Origin: Pseudomonas batumici
Lineage (GTDB): Bacteria; Pseudomonadota; Gammaproteobacteria; Pseudomonadales; Pseudomonadaceae
Reading direction: 5' to 3'
Length of the DNA stretch: 64,000 bases
NCBI RefSeq assembly: GCF_000820515.1
Contig: NZ_JXDG01000022.1
Location: 1 to 64,000, forward strand
Positions 33,920 through 42,194 of the stretch are shown here, in pieces. A program made the position numbers and the translations under genes. A model generated the notes under the pieces. The model saw nothing but the letters and a program-made list of their open reading frames with translations, was not told where the DNA came from and ran no database searches. Each line of letters begins with the position of its first letter. Positions within the stretch are counted from its first letter, which is position 1.

Positions 33920-35712
33920 GGGGTAATCTCCTTGGTTGCACTGAAGAAGCCCACCAGGGCTCGGGTGATTTCGACCTGGTAGGCGTCGCGGTCGTCCTTG
34001 CTCCAGAACATCACGTTGTCGGCCTGCGGGCTGTAGCATTTGAGGAACACATTGCGGGTGCACAGCGGCACGAAGATCCCCGACTGGTCGAGAGCCAGCA
34101 GTGCCTTGCGCTTGACCGCGAACACGGCGTTCTTGTAGCTGCGGTTGGTACCTTTATCCAGCAGGGTCAGGTTGCAGATGCCATGGTCGGTCGGCGCTTC
34201 ATCGTTTTCCTGGAAGAAGGCCAGCAGTTTTTTGTACAGCGCTTCGAAGGCTTCGTCCGAATGAGCTTTCTTTGATTGCTCGATAAAAGCGTGAATGCTG
34301 TTCAACAGCTGCCCGATCTGCACCACCTGGTCATTGAGCTTCTGGGCTTCCAGGTAGCCCGCACACAGGTTCAGCCAGCTCACCTGGTCATGCAGGCGCA
34401 TGGGGCGACTGGAGGCAATCGAGCGTACATGTTCGATGTCCCACTCACCGTTCTTGAAACTGTCGAACTGGAAGCGCAGGTTGGAGCGCGGGCTGTCCAG
34501 CAGTGTGGCCAGGTTGAACAGCAACAGCAGTGAGCGAATACTCGGCGAATGGCGGCCGTATTCCAACTCTTCAAGACGCTCGCTGATGCACAGGTGCAGC
34601 GCTTCGGGTTTCAGGGAGTCGAGCTCTTCGTTGCCGATGGTACGGGCAAACACCGCTTTGCGCAGCTTGCGCTCGAATGCACTCTTGGTGGTCTGCAGCG
34701 ACAGCTCGCAGATGTGCGCGACATCCATGCCCTGATGAATCAAGAACCCAACGATGTGGAAAAGCGTGCGGTCTTCAAACCACTCCTCCAGCATCATGAA
34801 GGTCTGCTTGATGCGCAGCCATTCCTTCGAGGTAGCGCCGGAAACCTTGAGTTTCCTACTGTAGGCATGGAAGATGCCGTGCTCGTCTTGGTCCGCCCCA
34901 TTGCCCAGGCCGTCGGCCTTGGCCACCAGTTCAAACAGCAGGCCAATGCGGTTCTGAGGTCGGCTCTGCTGGTTGCTGAGGAAGTACCAGAACTCGTCCG
35001 CCTGTAGGGCCTTCTCAAGCTGGTCCCATTCGTGGGCGATCTTCAATTGCCGGGCGGCGGTTTCTGATTCGCTGGCATCACCTCGCTTGAGGAACAGGGC
35101 ACGGATCAGTTCGTCATCAGTCAGGGCAATCTTGCCCACGTTCAGGCGGGTGAAAGCGTCTACGGCATTGTCCTGAGCCGCCAGTTCGAACCAGATGACC
35201 CGGGTCTTGTTCAGCAGTGCTGACTTGATCTCATCCACTTCGTGGGCACGGTTGCTGAACCAGCTCTCAATGGTGTTGATGGCATTGAACAGGTAGAAGT
35301 AATCGACATTGCTGTCGGCACCGACCTCACTGGGCTCATCAAGAAACGCCAACAGCTGCGGGCGGGTTTCGTAGTCGAGGGTGAACAACTTCTGCCGGTA
35401 CTTTTCCGCCAGCCGCTCATTGAAGTGCCGAAGAATCAACAGCAGCGTTGTTAGCCGCTGCTGGCCATCGACCACTTCGAATGGGCCTTGCTCGGTGGCC
35501 TTGATCACCAGTGGTTGCAGACAGTAGAACTCTTCCGGCTGAGGGTTTCGGCGCTGACTGAATTCGCGGATGTCTTCCAGTAACTGGGTAACCTGCAGGG
35601 GCTTCCAGCGGTAGCCGCGCTGGTAGGCGGGAATCCAGAATTGTGTCGGGTTGCCATGCTCATCGGTGAGCAGCTCATGTATCGATTTGAGGCATAAATC
35701 GGAATGGTTCAT
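33916..35712 (-). CDS. DUF262-DUF1524 (GmrSD-like restriction) protein
   Basis: A 598-residue protein starting at ATG 35712 with AAAGGA upstream. The DUF262 domain has WIPAYQRGYRW at residues 26-36 and VVDGQQRLTTL with DGQQR at 82-86. The C-terminal DUF1524/HNH-like nuclease has NGEWDIEHVRS (histidine at about 425) and NLTLLDKGTNRSYKNAVFAV (about 510). This is the full GmrSD architecture, which restricts DNA with modified cytosines. Pairing with a second, HNH-less DUF262 protein is unusual for classic GmrSD. It may form a two-component anti-phage system. Confidence 0.87.
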   Translation of the reverse strand: MNHSDLCLKSIHELLTDEHGNPTQFWIPAYQRGYRWKPLQVTQLLEDIREFSQRRNPQPEEFYCLQPLVIKATEQGPFEVVDGQQRLTTLLLILRHFNERLAEKYRQKLFTLDYETRPQLLAFLDEPSEVGADSNVDYFYLFNAINTIESWFSNRAHEVDEIKSALLNKTRVIWFELAAQDNAVDAFTRLNVGKIALTDDELIRALFLKRGDASESETAARQLKIAHEWDQLEKALQADEFWYFLSNQQSRPQNRIGLLFELVAKADGLGNGADQDEHGIFHAYSRKLKVSGATSKEWLRIKQTFMMLEEWFEDRTLFHIVGFLIHQGMDVAHICELSLQTTKSAFERKLRKAVFARTIGNEELDSLKPEALHLCISERLEELEYGRHSPSIRSLLLLFNLATLLDSPRSNLRFQFDSFKNGEWDIEHVRSIASSRPMRLHDQVSWLNLCAGYLEAQKLNDQVVQIGQLLNSIHAFIEQSKKAHSDEAFEALYKKLLAFFQENDEAPTDHGICNLTLLDKGTNRSYKNAVFAVKRKALLALDQSGIFVPLCTRNVFLKCYSPQADNVMFWSKDDRDAYQVEITRALVGFFSATKEITP

Positions 35713-35885
35713 GCGAATCCTTTCGGGGCGGCACGGCGCAGTGCAGTAGAGCGACAAAGGCGGTTGGCCATCATTATGCCCACTCGGTGACGGCTATGCA
35801 GCAGAAGGTATCGATATTCATAGAGTTGCACTGCGTTGGCAGGCGGAATCATGGGCGTACTGCCATGCTCCCTGGGCCTCCTCTG

Positions 35886-36032
35886 ATGCCCCCTGACCTC
35901 GATGCCATGCAGGCTTTTGTCCTGGTAGCCGACCTGAACAGCTTCACCCGCGACGCCGAACTGCTCGACAGTACGAAGTCCGCCAACAGCCGACTTCCGG
36001 CCTGCAATCCTTCGATCTCAGCCACCAAGTAA
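35886..36032 (+). pseudogene. N-terminal fragment of a LysR-type regulator gene
   Basis: The frame reads MPPDLDAMQAFVLVADLNSF then TRDAELLDSTKSA, the start of a LysR helix-turn-helix domain (LDAMQAFVLVAD..SFTRAAELL in intact relatives). Homology ends after about 35 residues and a stop follows at 36030. Only the 5' end of a gene remains, probably cut by an insertion or deletion. Confidence 0.7.
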
Positions 36033-36285
36033 ATCACTCCAGCCCAGGCTAGAAGTAGTTAGCGTCCCTCCCGAAACGTCGAATCCTTCTTCGGCTGACA
36101 GATTGTGCAGGTATGCCAGCATAACTAACGGATACTCACCTAGATGCGGCTAAAAACTCGAGTATCTGCCATGGATTAGATTCTGTAGAGAAGGTTGCCT
36201 TGGTCGGAGCGGGCGGTCTAATCACAGTGCTCTTACGCCAACCATTTGCCCAATCGCTGACCCCCGGTCTGGCACAATCACCGGC

Positions 36286-36487
36286 ATGACTTCCCCGACC
36301 AATCTTGACCAGATGACTCCGGAACACCTAGTACTGCTCCTGGCCTACGGATGAAGCGGTGAGGGCATCGGCCAAGAGCTGCGTGAAGAAGTTGCCACGC
36401 TCCAAGCGCGACCTGATCTACAACGTGATCAACAGCCGCAGCCCGATGGAGCTGATTGCTTTTCTGGCTGAAAACCTCGACGACTGA
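36286..36487 (+). pseudogene. Fused gene scraps, possibly from an IS66-type transposase
   Basis: 36286-36354 encodes MTSPTNLDQMTPEHLVLLLA, similar in style to the N-terminus of IS66 TnpC proteins (NLDQLTPEQLR). From 36350 another frame reads CVKKLPRSKRDLIYNVINSR and ends at 36487 after FLAENLDD; this tail is not recognised. The pieces are too short to function and suggest two recombined relics. Confidence 0.35.
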
Positions 36488-36558
36488 ACAGCGAGATGCT
36501 TGATTCGTTTTCCTGATTCAGTGGACGACATTGCCGTGACCTAAGCGGCCGAAACGCA

Positions 36559-36586
36559 GGGAAGCCTCCCCTGTGGGAGGATTCCC
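36559..36586 (-). terminator. Terminator downstream of gene 36610-36942
   Basis: An inverted repeat GGGAAGCCTCCC / GGGAGGATTCCC (one mismatch, loop of 4), 24 bases after the stop on the minus strand. Confidence 0.6.
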
Positions 36587-36609
36587 TGCAAAGGGTAAGT
36601 GGGACCCAC

Positions 36610-36942
36610 TTAGCAAGAAGCAGTAGTCAGCGAATCGACGAGGGCTGGCTTTGCAGGTTCAACCCCCTTCGCCCTGGTACGGCGCTTACGAGGCGCCTTT
36701 TGGAACACTCGAGTGTTTGCCGCATACCAATGATTCAGATCGATACCTTTGGTGCGAACCATTGCTGGCAGGCGATCCATTTCACGAACCAGGCTATCTG
36801 GGATGCAGGGAGGTGGTAGCTGAACCTGAGGGCTAACCTCGGGTTGAGTGACAGGCGTTGTACTCGTTGTTTTCACCGATCGTAGGAACTCTCGGGTGAC
36901 AGTGCCAAGTGCGAAGCCGATGTTGTAGCAGAGTTTGGACAT
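36610..36942 (-). CDS. Hypothetical ICE protein with basic linker
   Basis: A 110-residue protein beginning MSKLCYNIGFALGTVTREFL, with GGAGGA before the ATG. A proline-rich section (residues 35-50) is followed by DSLVREMDRLPAMVRTKGID and a strongly basic patch (KAPRKRRTRAKG) that could bind nucleic acid. A hairpin leader precedes it and a terminator follows, so it is its own unit beside radC. The function is unknown. Confidence 0.65.
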   Translation of the reverse strand: MSKLCYNIGFALGTVTREFLRSVKTTSTTPVTQPEVSPQVQLPPPCIPDSLVREMDRLPAMVRTKGIDLNHWYAANTRVFQKAPRKRRTRAKGVEPAKPALVDSLTTASC

Positions 36943-36967
36943 GGTGTTCCTCCTGCTGAATAGGACG

Positions 36968-37006
36968 CGGAGAAAGCACTGTCCCTGTAAGGGAAGTGAT
37001 TCCCCG
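36968..37006 (-). ncRNA. Hairpin leader of gene 36610-36942 (radC-RNA-like)
   Basis: On the minus strand: CGGGGAATCACTT, CCC, TTACA, GGG, ACAGTGCTTTCTCCG. CACT pairs with AGTG and CCC with GGG inside a GGGGAA/TTTCTCC outer stem. It lies 25 bases before the ATG, as in the leaders at 38379 and 4181. Confidence 0.65.
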
Positions 37007-37150
37007 ATAGGTGAATTGCATCAGGTGCCTCTTCGACTGAGCACTGCTCTTCAGGCGAAGACGTGGGCCAGGGACCGTCCGGTCGCAGGCGGTCTCCAGC
37101 CAGGAGCTTGGATCAGCCACGGCATAGGCAAAGGTGAAACCAGAAAAGTG

Positions 37151-37170
37151 GGTGCCCCGGGGAGGGCACC
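37151..37170 (-). terminator. Terminator downstream of radC
   Basis: Perfect GGTGCCC/GGGCACC stem with a 6-base loop, 10 bases after the radC stop on the minus strand, followed by CACTTTT. Confidence 0.7.
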
Positions 37171-37180
37171 TTGATGAGGG

Positions 37181-37675
37181 TTACGTCAACCTATGTTGGT
37201 TCATAGACAGTGGATCACCGGCACCGACAATGATGTGGTCTAACAACGTCACATCTATAAGTGCCAGAGCCTTTCGTAATCGTTGGGTCAGCACGCAATC
37301 AGCCTCGCTGGGTGTGGTACATCCTGAAGGATGATTGTGAGCCAGGATGACCGCCGAGGCGTTATGGGCGATCGCACGCTTGAGCACTTGCCGGGGGTGA
37401 ACACTGGTGTGGCCAATGTCTCCATGAAACATCATTTCAAAGGCAAGGGCTTGGTGTTTGATGTCTAGGAAAATGACGCAAAAGACCTCGTGGTCCATCC
37501 CCGCGAGTTTCAGCTTTAAGAAGTCCCTAACCTCTGAAGGACTCTCGAGTTTAGGACCCCGAGTGAATAGCCTTCGATCCAGAATTTGCATGGCCCTTTT
37601 GATCAACAGATCTTCCTGGGCAGGGCTTTGTATTTCTGTTGCCTGCGTGTCGCTCAAGGCTCGGTTCGAACTCAT
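37181..37675 (-). CDS. radC: RadC-like JAB-domain protein
   Basis: A 164-residue RadC/MPN family protein. The JAMM metal site is visible: AVILAHNHPSGCTTPSEAD (H-x-H..D) at about residues 105-125, with an upstream glutamate in the MDHEVFCVIFLD region. It is of short ICE type and lacks the N-terminal helix-hairpin-helix of chromosomal RadC. Such proteins are frequent on ICEs and plasmids; a role in DNA processing after transfer is assumed but unproven. A hairpin leader, the hallmark position of the radC RNA motif, precedes it. Confidence 0.92.
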   Translation of the reverse strand: MSSNRALSDTQATEIQSPAQEDLLIKRAMQILDRRLFTRGPKLESPSEVRDFLKLKLAGMDHEVFCVIFLDIKHQALAFEMMFHGDIGHTSVHPRQVLKRAIAHNASAVILAHNHPSGCTTPSEADCVLTQRLRKALALIDVTLLDHIIVGAGDPLSMNQHRLT

Positions 37676-37700
37676 GACGTCAACCTCTGTATACAGTCAT

Positions 37701-37736
37701 GGAGGCACGCCATCCCCGAGGGACGTGAATGCCCCC
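37701..37736 (-). ncRNA. Hairpin leader of radC (radC RNA motif candidate)
   Basis: On the minus strand: GGGGGCATTCACG, TCCCTCGGGGA, TGGCGTGCCTCC. The outer GGGGGCA/TGCCTCC, middle CACG/CGTG and inner CCC/GGG pairs keep the architecture of the neighbouring leaders with different bases, that is, compensatory changes. It lies 25 bases before the radC ATG. The radC RNA motif is defined by exactly this position. Confidence 0.65.
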
Positions 37737-37748
37737 GAAGGTGAAAGA

Positions 37749-37768
37749 AGGCGCCGGTCAGGGCGCCT
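37749..37768 (-). terminator. Terminator downstream of the DUF3577 gene
   Basis: AGGCGCC/GGCGCCT stem with a 6-base loop, followed on the minus strand by TCTTTC. It lies 14 bases after the stop of gene 37783-38352. Confidence 0.65.
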
Positions 37769-37782
37769 GGTTGGCTGATGGA

Positions 37783-38352
37783 TCAGGCCGCGTCGTGCGC
37801 GGCCATGGTGTCTTCTGTGCCATCGGTTAAATCACCGCTATCGATAGCCTCCAAATCATCGATTGTTTCTGGCCTGTCCGTTGTATCCAACGCATCGGGT
37901 GTCTGCGTTGCGTTCGCTGGACTCTCGTCTGAGGTGTTCTCCTTGGGCGGCGCGATATACACCGTTTCACCGTTTATTTTGATCATCGACAGGGAGAGCA
38001 AGTTGCTGGTCAGTCCAGCCCCCGGCTGACCTCGGCGATCACCTTTCTGGTGGATGTAGGGGCTGACCCAAAGGTCGCTGAGCGTGAAGCACGCCAGGAC
38101 GGCTTCGCGTGAGCTGTTGATCTCTTGAGCGCAATGGCTGATGAGCTGTTTCGCTTCGATACCGACCACTGTGCAATCGATGTAGGTGTAATCGGCGCTG
38201 TCAGCCGGGCCCTGGAGCACGGCAACCGAAACCTTCAGGTACGACTGCCTATGACGAGTGATCGTTCTGACACTGTTGAGGTAGCCAATACCTTGCAGGT
38301 ACAGGTTGAAGTACTTTTTTTCTTCAGTAGCGGACTGATTCTGAGTAGTCAT
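37783..38352 (-). CDS. DUF3577 / STY4534-family ICE protein
   Basis: A 189-residue protein beginning MTTQNQSATEEKKYFNLYLQ. The DUF3577 signature GIGYLNSVRTITRHRQSYLK, then VSVAVLQGPADSADYTYIDC, covers residues 15-60, and FTLSDLWVSPYIHQKGDRRG completes the beta-barrel-like domain near 110. The acidic C-terminal tail (residues 140-189) is variable and resembles that of single-strand DNA-binding proteins. The family occurs in ICE replication and processing modules. GGAGACAC precedes the ATG, and a hairpin leader lies upstream. Confidence 0.9.
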   Translation of the reverse strand: MTTQNQSATEEKKYFNLYLQGIGYLNSVRTITRHRQSYLKVSVAVLQGPADSADYTYIDCTVVGIEAKQLISHCAQEINSSREAVLACFTLSDLWVSPYIHQKGDRRGQPGAGLTSNLLSLSMIKINGETVYIAPPKENTSDESPANATQTPDALDTTDRPETIDDLEAIDSGDLTDGTEDTMAAHDAA

Positions 38353-38378
38353 GAGTGTCTCCAGTTTCGTTAAGAAAA

Positions 38379-38417
38379 TGGGGAAGCACTCATCCCCAAG
38401 GGGAAAGTGATTCCCCA
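38379..38417 (-). ncRNA. Hairpin leader of the DUF3577 gene (radC-RNA-like)
   Basis: The clearest copy. On the minus strand: TGGGGAA, T, CACT, TT, CCCC, TT, GGGG, AT, GAGTG, C, TTCCCCA. Three nested stems are nearly perfect (7, 4 and 4 bp). It lies 26 bases before the ATG. Confidence 0.7.
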
Positions 38418-38923
38418 TTGGGTGGTGGTGCAGTAGGCATTCGGTCGTCAACGGTTCTGACGACTGACCGCGGTGATGAATGCGAGAGCGGTCGGGTGGT
38501 GATCAACGCGATCATCGCGTCGTAGCCTTTTAGATCCGGGCTACCTGGGCCTGTTGCCGACAACGTCAGCAGGACACCCCTTCAGCATGAAAAAAGAGCC
38601 CCTGGCGGTCTAGTCCTCTCTTTCAGACGGAGGGTGTCGGATATTTCAGCTTGAGCGCCCTGGGCTTGGCGAAGCATCCCGTGTCGTGTCACTTCCCGTG
38701 CTTCCTCCGAATGACGCAGCTTGGTCCCATCTGTGACAGAAAAATACAGAGGGACGTAATCCTGTTTTCCTCTGGAACCCCGCGCCCAAAAGGTCATAAA
38801 AGGAACGGCGAAACGGAAGGGGCTAAGGGAAGCAAAACGAAGGGCAAAGGGCTTACCCACAAAAGGTCATCCGTGCACTGAACGGCCAAAAGGCTCCCTC
38901 ACACCACACGGATGGCAGGCTGA
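38418..38923. promoter_or_regulatory. Divergent intergenic region before the relaxase gene (oriT candidate)
   Basis: About 500 bp between the DUF3577 leader and the relaxase gene. An inverted repeat GTAGCC/GGCTAC (11-base loop) at 38522-38544 matches 4787-4809, and an imperfect repeat lies at 38500-38520. The 38582-38860 minus frame has no ribosome site. Intergenic DNA next to a MobH relaxase is a reasonable place for oriT, but I cannot identify a nic site. Confidence 0.4.
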
Positions 38924-40807
38924 ATGTTCTGGCGATTCAAACTGAAAAAGGCGGCTGATCACGAGCCAACCCGCAAGACCGGCGCGTCCGACTACCTCAC
39001 GCCTCAGACCGCTACAGAGCTGCTGTCGACCCCGCGCCGGCGCAAGCTTCTGGAGCACATCTGGCAGCGCACCTCGCTGTCACGCAAACAGTTTGCTGAC
39101 CTCTATTTAGGCCCCATCGAACGCTACGCCGAACTGGTTCAACAACTGCCGGCCTCCGAAAACCACCACCATGCTTACCCCGGCGGTATGCTCGATCACG
39201 GTCTGGAGATCGTGGCTTACGCCCTGAAAATTCGGCAGTCCCACCTGCTGCCCATGGGAGCCACCCCTGAAACTCAAGCGACACAAACCGAGGCCTGGAC
39301 CGCCACCATCGCGTATGCGGCTCTTTTACACGACCTTGGGAAAGTCGCTGTCGACGTGGAAGTACACCTGGAGGATGGATCGGTGTGGCATCCGTGGTGG
39401 GGCCCGGTGAACCGAGCGTATCGCTTCAAGTACCTGAAGGGGCGCCACTACAAGCTCCACAGCGCCGCTACGGGCTTGCTCTCCCTGCAAGTGCTACCAC
39501 CGTCGATCCTCGATTGGCTCTGCACCTATCCTGAACCCTGGAGTGCACTGATCTACATGCTGGCTGGGCAATACGAACATGCCGGCACCTTGGGCGAGTT
39601 GGTCAGTCAGGCGGACCAGGCCTCGGTGGCGCAGGAGTTGGGAGGCAACCCCGTTCGGGCACTGGCCGCGCCGAAGAGCTCCTTACAGCGTCAATTGATT
39701 GAGGGGCTGCGCTACCTCGTCAACGAGCAGCTCAAGCTAAACCAGCCGCGTGCGTCGGACGGCTGGCTCACCGACGACAGCGTCTGGCTGGTCAGCAAAA
39801 CGGTGGCGGACAAGCTGCGCGCTCACTTGCTGTCCCAAGGTGCTGAGGGGATTCCGTCCTCGAATGCCACGTTGTTCAACGTGCTCCAGGATAACGCGAT
39901 CATCCAGATCAACGTGGAAGGCAAAGCGATCTGGACCGCCACCGTGCAGAGTGGTAAATGGAAAAAGACCCTCACGTTCCTCAAAGTTTCCCCGGCGTTG
40001 CTCTGGGAGGAGGGCAAGCGTCCTCCTGTGTTCAGCGGCACGATCACTGTTGAAACGACGACCGCAACAACCGGACAAACCAGTGATACACCAGCCGTAG
40101 ACCACTCATCGCCCGAACAGGCTTCACCCTGGGACACTGAGCCGGACTGGATGCACGGCTCTGCTCAGGCCCGCTTTACCTTTGACGAGGAGGAACTCCA
40201 CGGCATGGGTATGCAGACCCAGGAGCAAGCATGTGAAGCCCCCCCTGAATGGTTTCGATTGTTGGATGAGGACAGCTTAATGGGCACGCATCCTCATGAG
40301 TCCGACGAGCCCTCCACGGTTGAGGCCTATCCGTCACCTGTTAGCCCGCGCCCTGCTCCGCGCGAGTCCTGTCCGCCTATCCATTTGCCAGTCCTGGACG
40401 TGAAGGGGAAGGACCTGGGAGAAGCTTTCATGACCTGGCTACGCCAAGGCATTCTGAAGCACACGATCACCATCAACGACGCCCACGCACCGGTCCATAG
40501 CGTCGCCGAGACGGCCTTTCTGGTTACTCCTAAGATCTTTCAGCGTTATGCCCAGGAACACCCCGAAACCGCGCGGATGGCCAAGGAGCAGGGGACCAGC
40601 GATTGGCGTTGGGTTCAACGCTGCTTTGAGAAGCTGGGCCTGCACCACAAGAGTGAAGAAGGCCTGAATATCTGGGGCTGTGAGGTCAAAGGCCCACGCA
40701 AAACCCGAGGCATCAAGGGGTATCTGCTCAAGGACCCCAACCTGATTTTCACCGAGAGACCGTATGACAATCCGTATTTGAGGTTGATGGACTCCAAAGA
40801 GCGGTGA
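38924..40807 (+). CDS. traI: MobH-family relaxase TraI (TIGR03760)
   Basis: A 627-residue relaxase that should nick oriT and pilot the strand during transfer. The N-terminal TraI_2 domain has an HD-like metal site: ENHHHAYPGGMLDHGLEIV (histidines at about 81-83 and 92) and ALLHDLGKVAVDVEVHL (H136, D137). These replace the usual relaxase tyrosines and define the MobH class. Residues 380-480 are a low-complexity acidic linker. The C-terminal DUF1528-like domain has DLGEAFMTWLRQGILKHTIT and LHHKSEEGLNIWGCEVKGPR. It is on the plus strand, opposite the transfer operon, as in related ICEs. Confidence 0.95.
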   Translation: MFWRFKLKKAADHEPTRKTGASDYLTPQTATELLSTPRRRKLLEHIWQRTSLSRKQFADLYLGPIERYAELVQQLPASENHHHAYPGGMLDHGLEIVAYALKIRQSHLLPMGATPETQATQTEAWTATIAYAALLHDLGKVAVDVEVHLEDGSVWHPWWGPVNRAYRFKYLKGRHYKLHSAATGLLSLQVLPPSILDWLCTYPEPWSALIYMLAGQYEHAGTLGELVSQADQASVAQELGGNPVRALAAPKSSLQRQLIEGLRYLVNEQLKLNQPRASDGWLTDDSVWLVSKTVADKLRAHLLSQGAEGIPSSNATLFNVLQDNAIIQINVEGKAIWTATVQSGKWKKTLTFLKVSPALLWEEGKRPPVFSGTITVETTTATTGQTSDTPAVDHSSPEQASPWDTEPDWMHGSAQARFTFDEEELHGMGMQTQEQACEAPPEWFRLLDEDSLMGTHPHESDEPSTVEAYPSPVSPRPAPRESCPPIHLPVLDVKGKDLGEAFMTWLRQGILKHTITINDAHAPVHSVAETAFLVTPKIFQRYAQEHPETARMAKEQGTSDWRWVQRCFEKLGLHHKSEEGLNIWGCEVKGPRKTRGIKGYLLKDPNLIFTERPYDNPYLRLMDSKER

Positions 40808-41126
40808 ATCCCTGCGGCTGACCTTCGATTCTTAGGCCAGGCACTGAACCGCGCCACAGTCCCGGTCGAGCACGCGCTCGGGCTGGCGGCTTAACGGCCT
40901 AAGACGAAGCGAGGGCCAATTTGAATAGCCCTCAAATTCGTAGACACAGCTGAATGAAAGCTCCTGGCCGATTATTGCCTGTCACGACTGACCGGGATCA
41001 ACCCTATATCGGAGACAGTCTGGATCGCGCAATGTGGACATTCGACATACGATTGACTAGGTTGCGATGATGGCATCGAGTTTTCGAGCTACCGATCAAG
41101 CTTTCGCCTCAGAAATGGATGTCTCT
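40808..41126. other. Intergenic junction, probable right limit of ICE-related DNA
   Basis: About 320 bp. Directly after the relaxase stop the same frame stays open to an AVEHALGLAA-like end near 40892, with no start codon of its own. No integrase, tRNA or attachment repeat follows, and the next genes look chromosomal. Nothing else is recognised. Confidence 0.45.
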
Positions 41127-42194
41127 ATGACCGCACTCACGCAAACAGATGCACAGCAGCGCGCAGACGATATCAGGGTATTCAAGCAAGAGCTGGAACG
41201 GCTTGAGCAGAGTGGTGTACTTACGCTTTCAGAAGAGCAGCGGGACGCGGTGGCATACCATCATCGCGACTTGTTGGACAACTATGCTCGCTCGTTCGAC
41301 ATCGATCGAACTACTGCATCTCGGCAACTCTCGATCGGCATGCGCGCGGCCTCGTTTCTGGGGGCGCTGGCCTTGGCTGCAAGCATTTTCTTCCTCTTCT
41401 ATAAGTTCTGGGGGATGCTCTCTACCCCGGTGCAGATCACGACTCTGGTATTGGCACCGCTGGGGACTTTTCTTGGCACGATGTGGATACAAAGTAACGA
41501 CTCTACCGGTTATTTTACTAAACTGGCGGCCCTGGTGGCATTTGCCTGTTTCGTTCTCGACATTACGATGCTTGGGCAAATCTTCAATATCACTTCATCT
41601 GACAACGCATTGCTTGTCTGGGCTGCATTTGCACTACTTCTGGCGTATACCTGTAAGTTACGTTTGCTGCTTGCAGCCGGTATCCTTTGTCTTGTTGGTT
41701 TCATCGCTGCGCGCACCGGGACGTGGGGTGGCATGTATTGGCTCGACTTTGGTGAGCGGCCAGAGAATTTTTTTCCTGCTGCGATTCTTCTCTTTCTTGC
41801 GGCAGTTTTTGTGCCGCACCGGAACTTTTCCGGGTTTGCTGTGATATATCGAGTCTTTTCTTCTTTGACATTGTTCCTGCCTGTGCTGGTGTTGGCCAAT
41901 TGGGGCGATGGCAGTTATTTTGAAACCGATCCAGTATTCATCAAGCATTGCTACCAGGTCGCAGGCTTCCTTTTTAGTATTGGCGCAATTTGGCTTGGTG
42001 TACGCAATTATTGGTCGGAGGTGGTGAACACCGGCATAACGTTTTTCGTGATTTTCCTCTACACCAAATTTTACGATTGGTGGTGGGCGTCTATGCCGAA
42101 ATATTTATTCTTCTTCGTGCTTGCTCTGACTGCTGTGCTGGTGCTCGTTGTTCTCAAGCGGTTGAGGACAATGCAATCCGAGGAGGCGAAATGA
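41127..42194 (+). CDS. DUF2157 membrane protein
   Basis: A roughly 355-residue inner-membrane protein. A soluble N-terminal helix region (VFKQELERLEQSGVLTLSEE) is followed by about ten hydrophobic segments from residue 85 onward (ASFLGALALAASIFFLFYKF, ALLVWAAFALLLAYTCKLRL and others). That is the DUF2157 layout. The start is uncertain: ATG 41127 is used, with 41115 and 41067 possible. Its stop overlaps the start of the DUF4824 gene, and the two form a conserved pair in Pseudomonas. No transport substrate or enzyme activity is known. Confidence 0.85.
   Translation: MTALTQTDAQQRADDIRVFKQELERLEQSGVLTLSEEQRDAVAYHHRDLLDNYARSFDIDRTTASRQLSIGMRAASFLGALALAASIFFLFYKFWGMLSTPVQITTLVLAPLGTFLGTMWIQSNDSTGYFTKLAALVAFACFVLDITMLGQIFNITSSDNALLVWAAFALLLAYTCKLRLLLAAGILCLVGFIAARTGTWGGMYWLDFGERPENFFPAAILLFLAAVFVPHRNFSGFAVIYRVFSSLTLFLPVLVLANWGDGSYFETDPVFIKHCYQVAGFLFSIGAIWLGVRNYWSEVVNTGITFFVIFLYTKFYDWWWASMPKYLFFFVLALTAVLVLVVLKRLRTMQSEEAK

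Larger units (their letters stand above)
35713..36609. other. Decayed region upstream of the DUF262 operon
   Basis: About 900 bp with no intact gene. It contains a LysR N-terminal fragment (35886-36032), possible transposase scraps (36286-36487) and a terminator (36559-36586). The promoter of the DUF262 operon should lie in 35713-35850. Confidence 0.6.

Noticed and set aside
38582..38860. 92-codon minus-strand frame before the relaxase gene
   Set aside because: No ribosome site and no domain; the sequence looks regulatory and may contain oriT.
40808..40892. Frame continuing after the relaxase stop, ending in HALGLAA, as a possible integrase tail
   Set aside because: Too short and without a start or motif to call; noted only as part of the junction.
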